Assembly (NCBI RefSeq): GCF_027580225.2
Contig: NC_073356.2
Location: 16,955,501-17,019,500, forward strand
Direction of reading: 5' to 3'
Source of the DNA: Misgurnus anguillicaudatus
Lineage: Eukaryota > Chordata > Actinopteri > Cypriniformes > Cobitidae
DNA length: 64,000 bases
The first letter of the stretch is position 1. Every line of letters starts with the position of its first letter. The notes under the pieces are model-generated. The model was not told the origin of the DNA. It searched no databases and saw nothing but the letters and a program-made list of their open reading frames with translations. The translations under genes and the position numbers were made by a program. This document shows positions 62,730 to 64,000 of the stretch, piece by piece.

Positions 62730-64000
62730 ATAAATATAACCATCTGCAACCATCACTGTATGTGAGAGTTCTTAAAAGGAAACCTATTTTAATAGCAATG
62801 TCAGCTCTCAGCCTAAGCTTTTAAAGGCACACATTACTTTTAAATGAGGAATTGCATTAAGCTTTCACAGTGATTTCATTGAATTAAGTTTTCCACTGAC
62901 AGGGTGGCAGAACGATTGAGACCTTCATTCCATTCAACCATACACCGGCACTCAAGTTGTTAATAACCTTCCTCTGCAAACTTGTTTATCCAAATTATGT
63001 TTTTAAAAAACAACATGTATTTCTGGCTGCTGCTATTTTTCTATATTCTTAATAAATCACTTTATAAAAAGTCAATGGAAAATGATTTGGGGTGGATTTA
63101 ATTACAAACTGCAATGAATCAATGTTATTTGAGAAAATAAAGCCAAAGACCTACAGTTCTATTTTACAGTAATTCTCAGACAAGAATGAAACGCACCTCG
63201 TTGTCTCCTTGTTATCTTCGTTCTGCCCACAATGAGTTAACTAAGTTTAGGCAAACCAGTCGAGGCAAAACTTACTTGTCGCTAATGTAGGCAGAAGCAT
63301 TAGTTCAGTTTCTCAGTGCATGCCAGCCCCCCACCCAAAAATGACTCAAGAGGCATAACCTGACTTAAAAATTAAAAACATTAATAAAATATTTATGGTA
63401 CATTTCTCACCAAACCATGCCAAAATCTTATAGAAAAGGAAAACTCGAGCAATATCTAGGGATTGGCATATAAAAGTAACTTGGGTGGGCTGTTCTGACT
63501 AGATAGTAACCACATACAGTAGAAAACCCTAGCAACCACTTAGTAACATCCTGGCAACCACCCAGAACCACTCCTATGTCCAAGTTTACATGCAAGCATC
63601 ACATTTTCACTACACAAATATTCAAATTTAGTCTATAAATATATTTCTATTGTAATTGTTAAGTACTTGGAGGACATTGGTCACCCATGAGTCACTGTGA
63701 TTTCAGAGCCAAGCATGCAACACCTCACAGTGCTGCCCAATGAGATCAATCCCACACCTTCGCTCAGCTCCATATATCACTGCCACTTTCCATTACGCAT
63801 CTCCCCATGTGCAAGGTCAAAAGAACCGCCTAACCATCATGTAGCCTGGAGCTTCAGAAGTCAGAGGCGTTCAATTTAAACGCATTAGCTCGGGTCTAAA
63901 CCATCACCCATATCTGCACCTTCAGCTCAGGAAAGTCATTACAGCCCAGGCAGTGCAGAGGTGAAGAAAGGCAAACATTACACTCTTTATTTTATTAATT
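62730..64000. other. ELMO1 upstream intron, nothing recognised
   Basis: Ordinary AT-rich sequence to the window end; no exon could be supported. Confidence 0.45.

Overview
The window is vertebrate nuclear DNA, almost certainly from a teleost fish and most likely a cyprinid-type (otophysan) species. The evidence is small exons with GT/AG borders, two conserved animal genes, a nuclear tRNA gene, and a very dense load of short DNA transposons: hAT, Tc1, many TTAA-flanked palindromic elements, tRNA-derived SINE pieces and a CR1/L2-type LINE tail. The species is an inference; I could run no search.

Two protein genes converge. On the + strand, 1442-11557 carries the last 18 recognised exons of PEX1, the peroxisomal AAA+ ATPase (about 821 residues, both ATPase domains and the C-terminus; the N-terminal third lies off the left edge). 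A candidate 18-nt microexon sits at 1116-1133. On the - strand, 50912-20341 carries the last seven exons of ELMO1, the engulfment and motility adaptor that partners DOCK proteins (about 293 residues: end of the ELMO domain, PH domain, C-terminal proline-rich tail). Its 5' exons lie beyond the right edge, so 50913-64000 reads as one large intron. Between the two 3' ends is a well-formed tRNA-Ile(AAT) gene at 16197-16270 with a T-run terminator. Both proteins act in the cytosol or at membranes, but they have no known joint function.

Region by region: 1-11.6 kb is PEX1, with introns filled by transposons, including a four-deep nest at 2256-4995 inside the intron that splits the D1 P-loop and a nearly intact Tc1 element at 6693-8322. 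11.6-20.3 kb is intergenic sequence and probable 3' UTRs, with repeats and the tRNA. 20.3-32.2 kb holds six ELMO1 exons. 32.2-50.8 kb is one 18.6-kb ELMO1 intron with nested MITEs, a (GAAA)-rich VNTR, a GC-rich island at about 43.2-44.3 kb and a 13-bp minisatellite. 50.9-64 kb is an upstream ELMO1 intron, dominated by a 2.5-kb TIR element whose core has expanded into a 19-bp minisatellite.

The most unusual signal is in two palindromic elements at the ELMO1 3' end (18566-19206 and 21496-22333). Compared with sister copies in the same window they carry dense, strand-asymmetric T-to-C changes on the + strand. That is A-to-G in the ELMO1 sense, with a neighbour preference resembling ADAR editing of hairpin RNA, yet it is present in the DNA sequence as supplied. 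No virus, toxin or CRISPR system was recognised.
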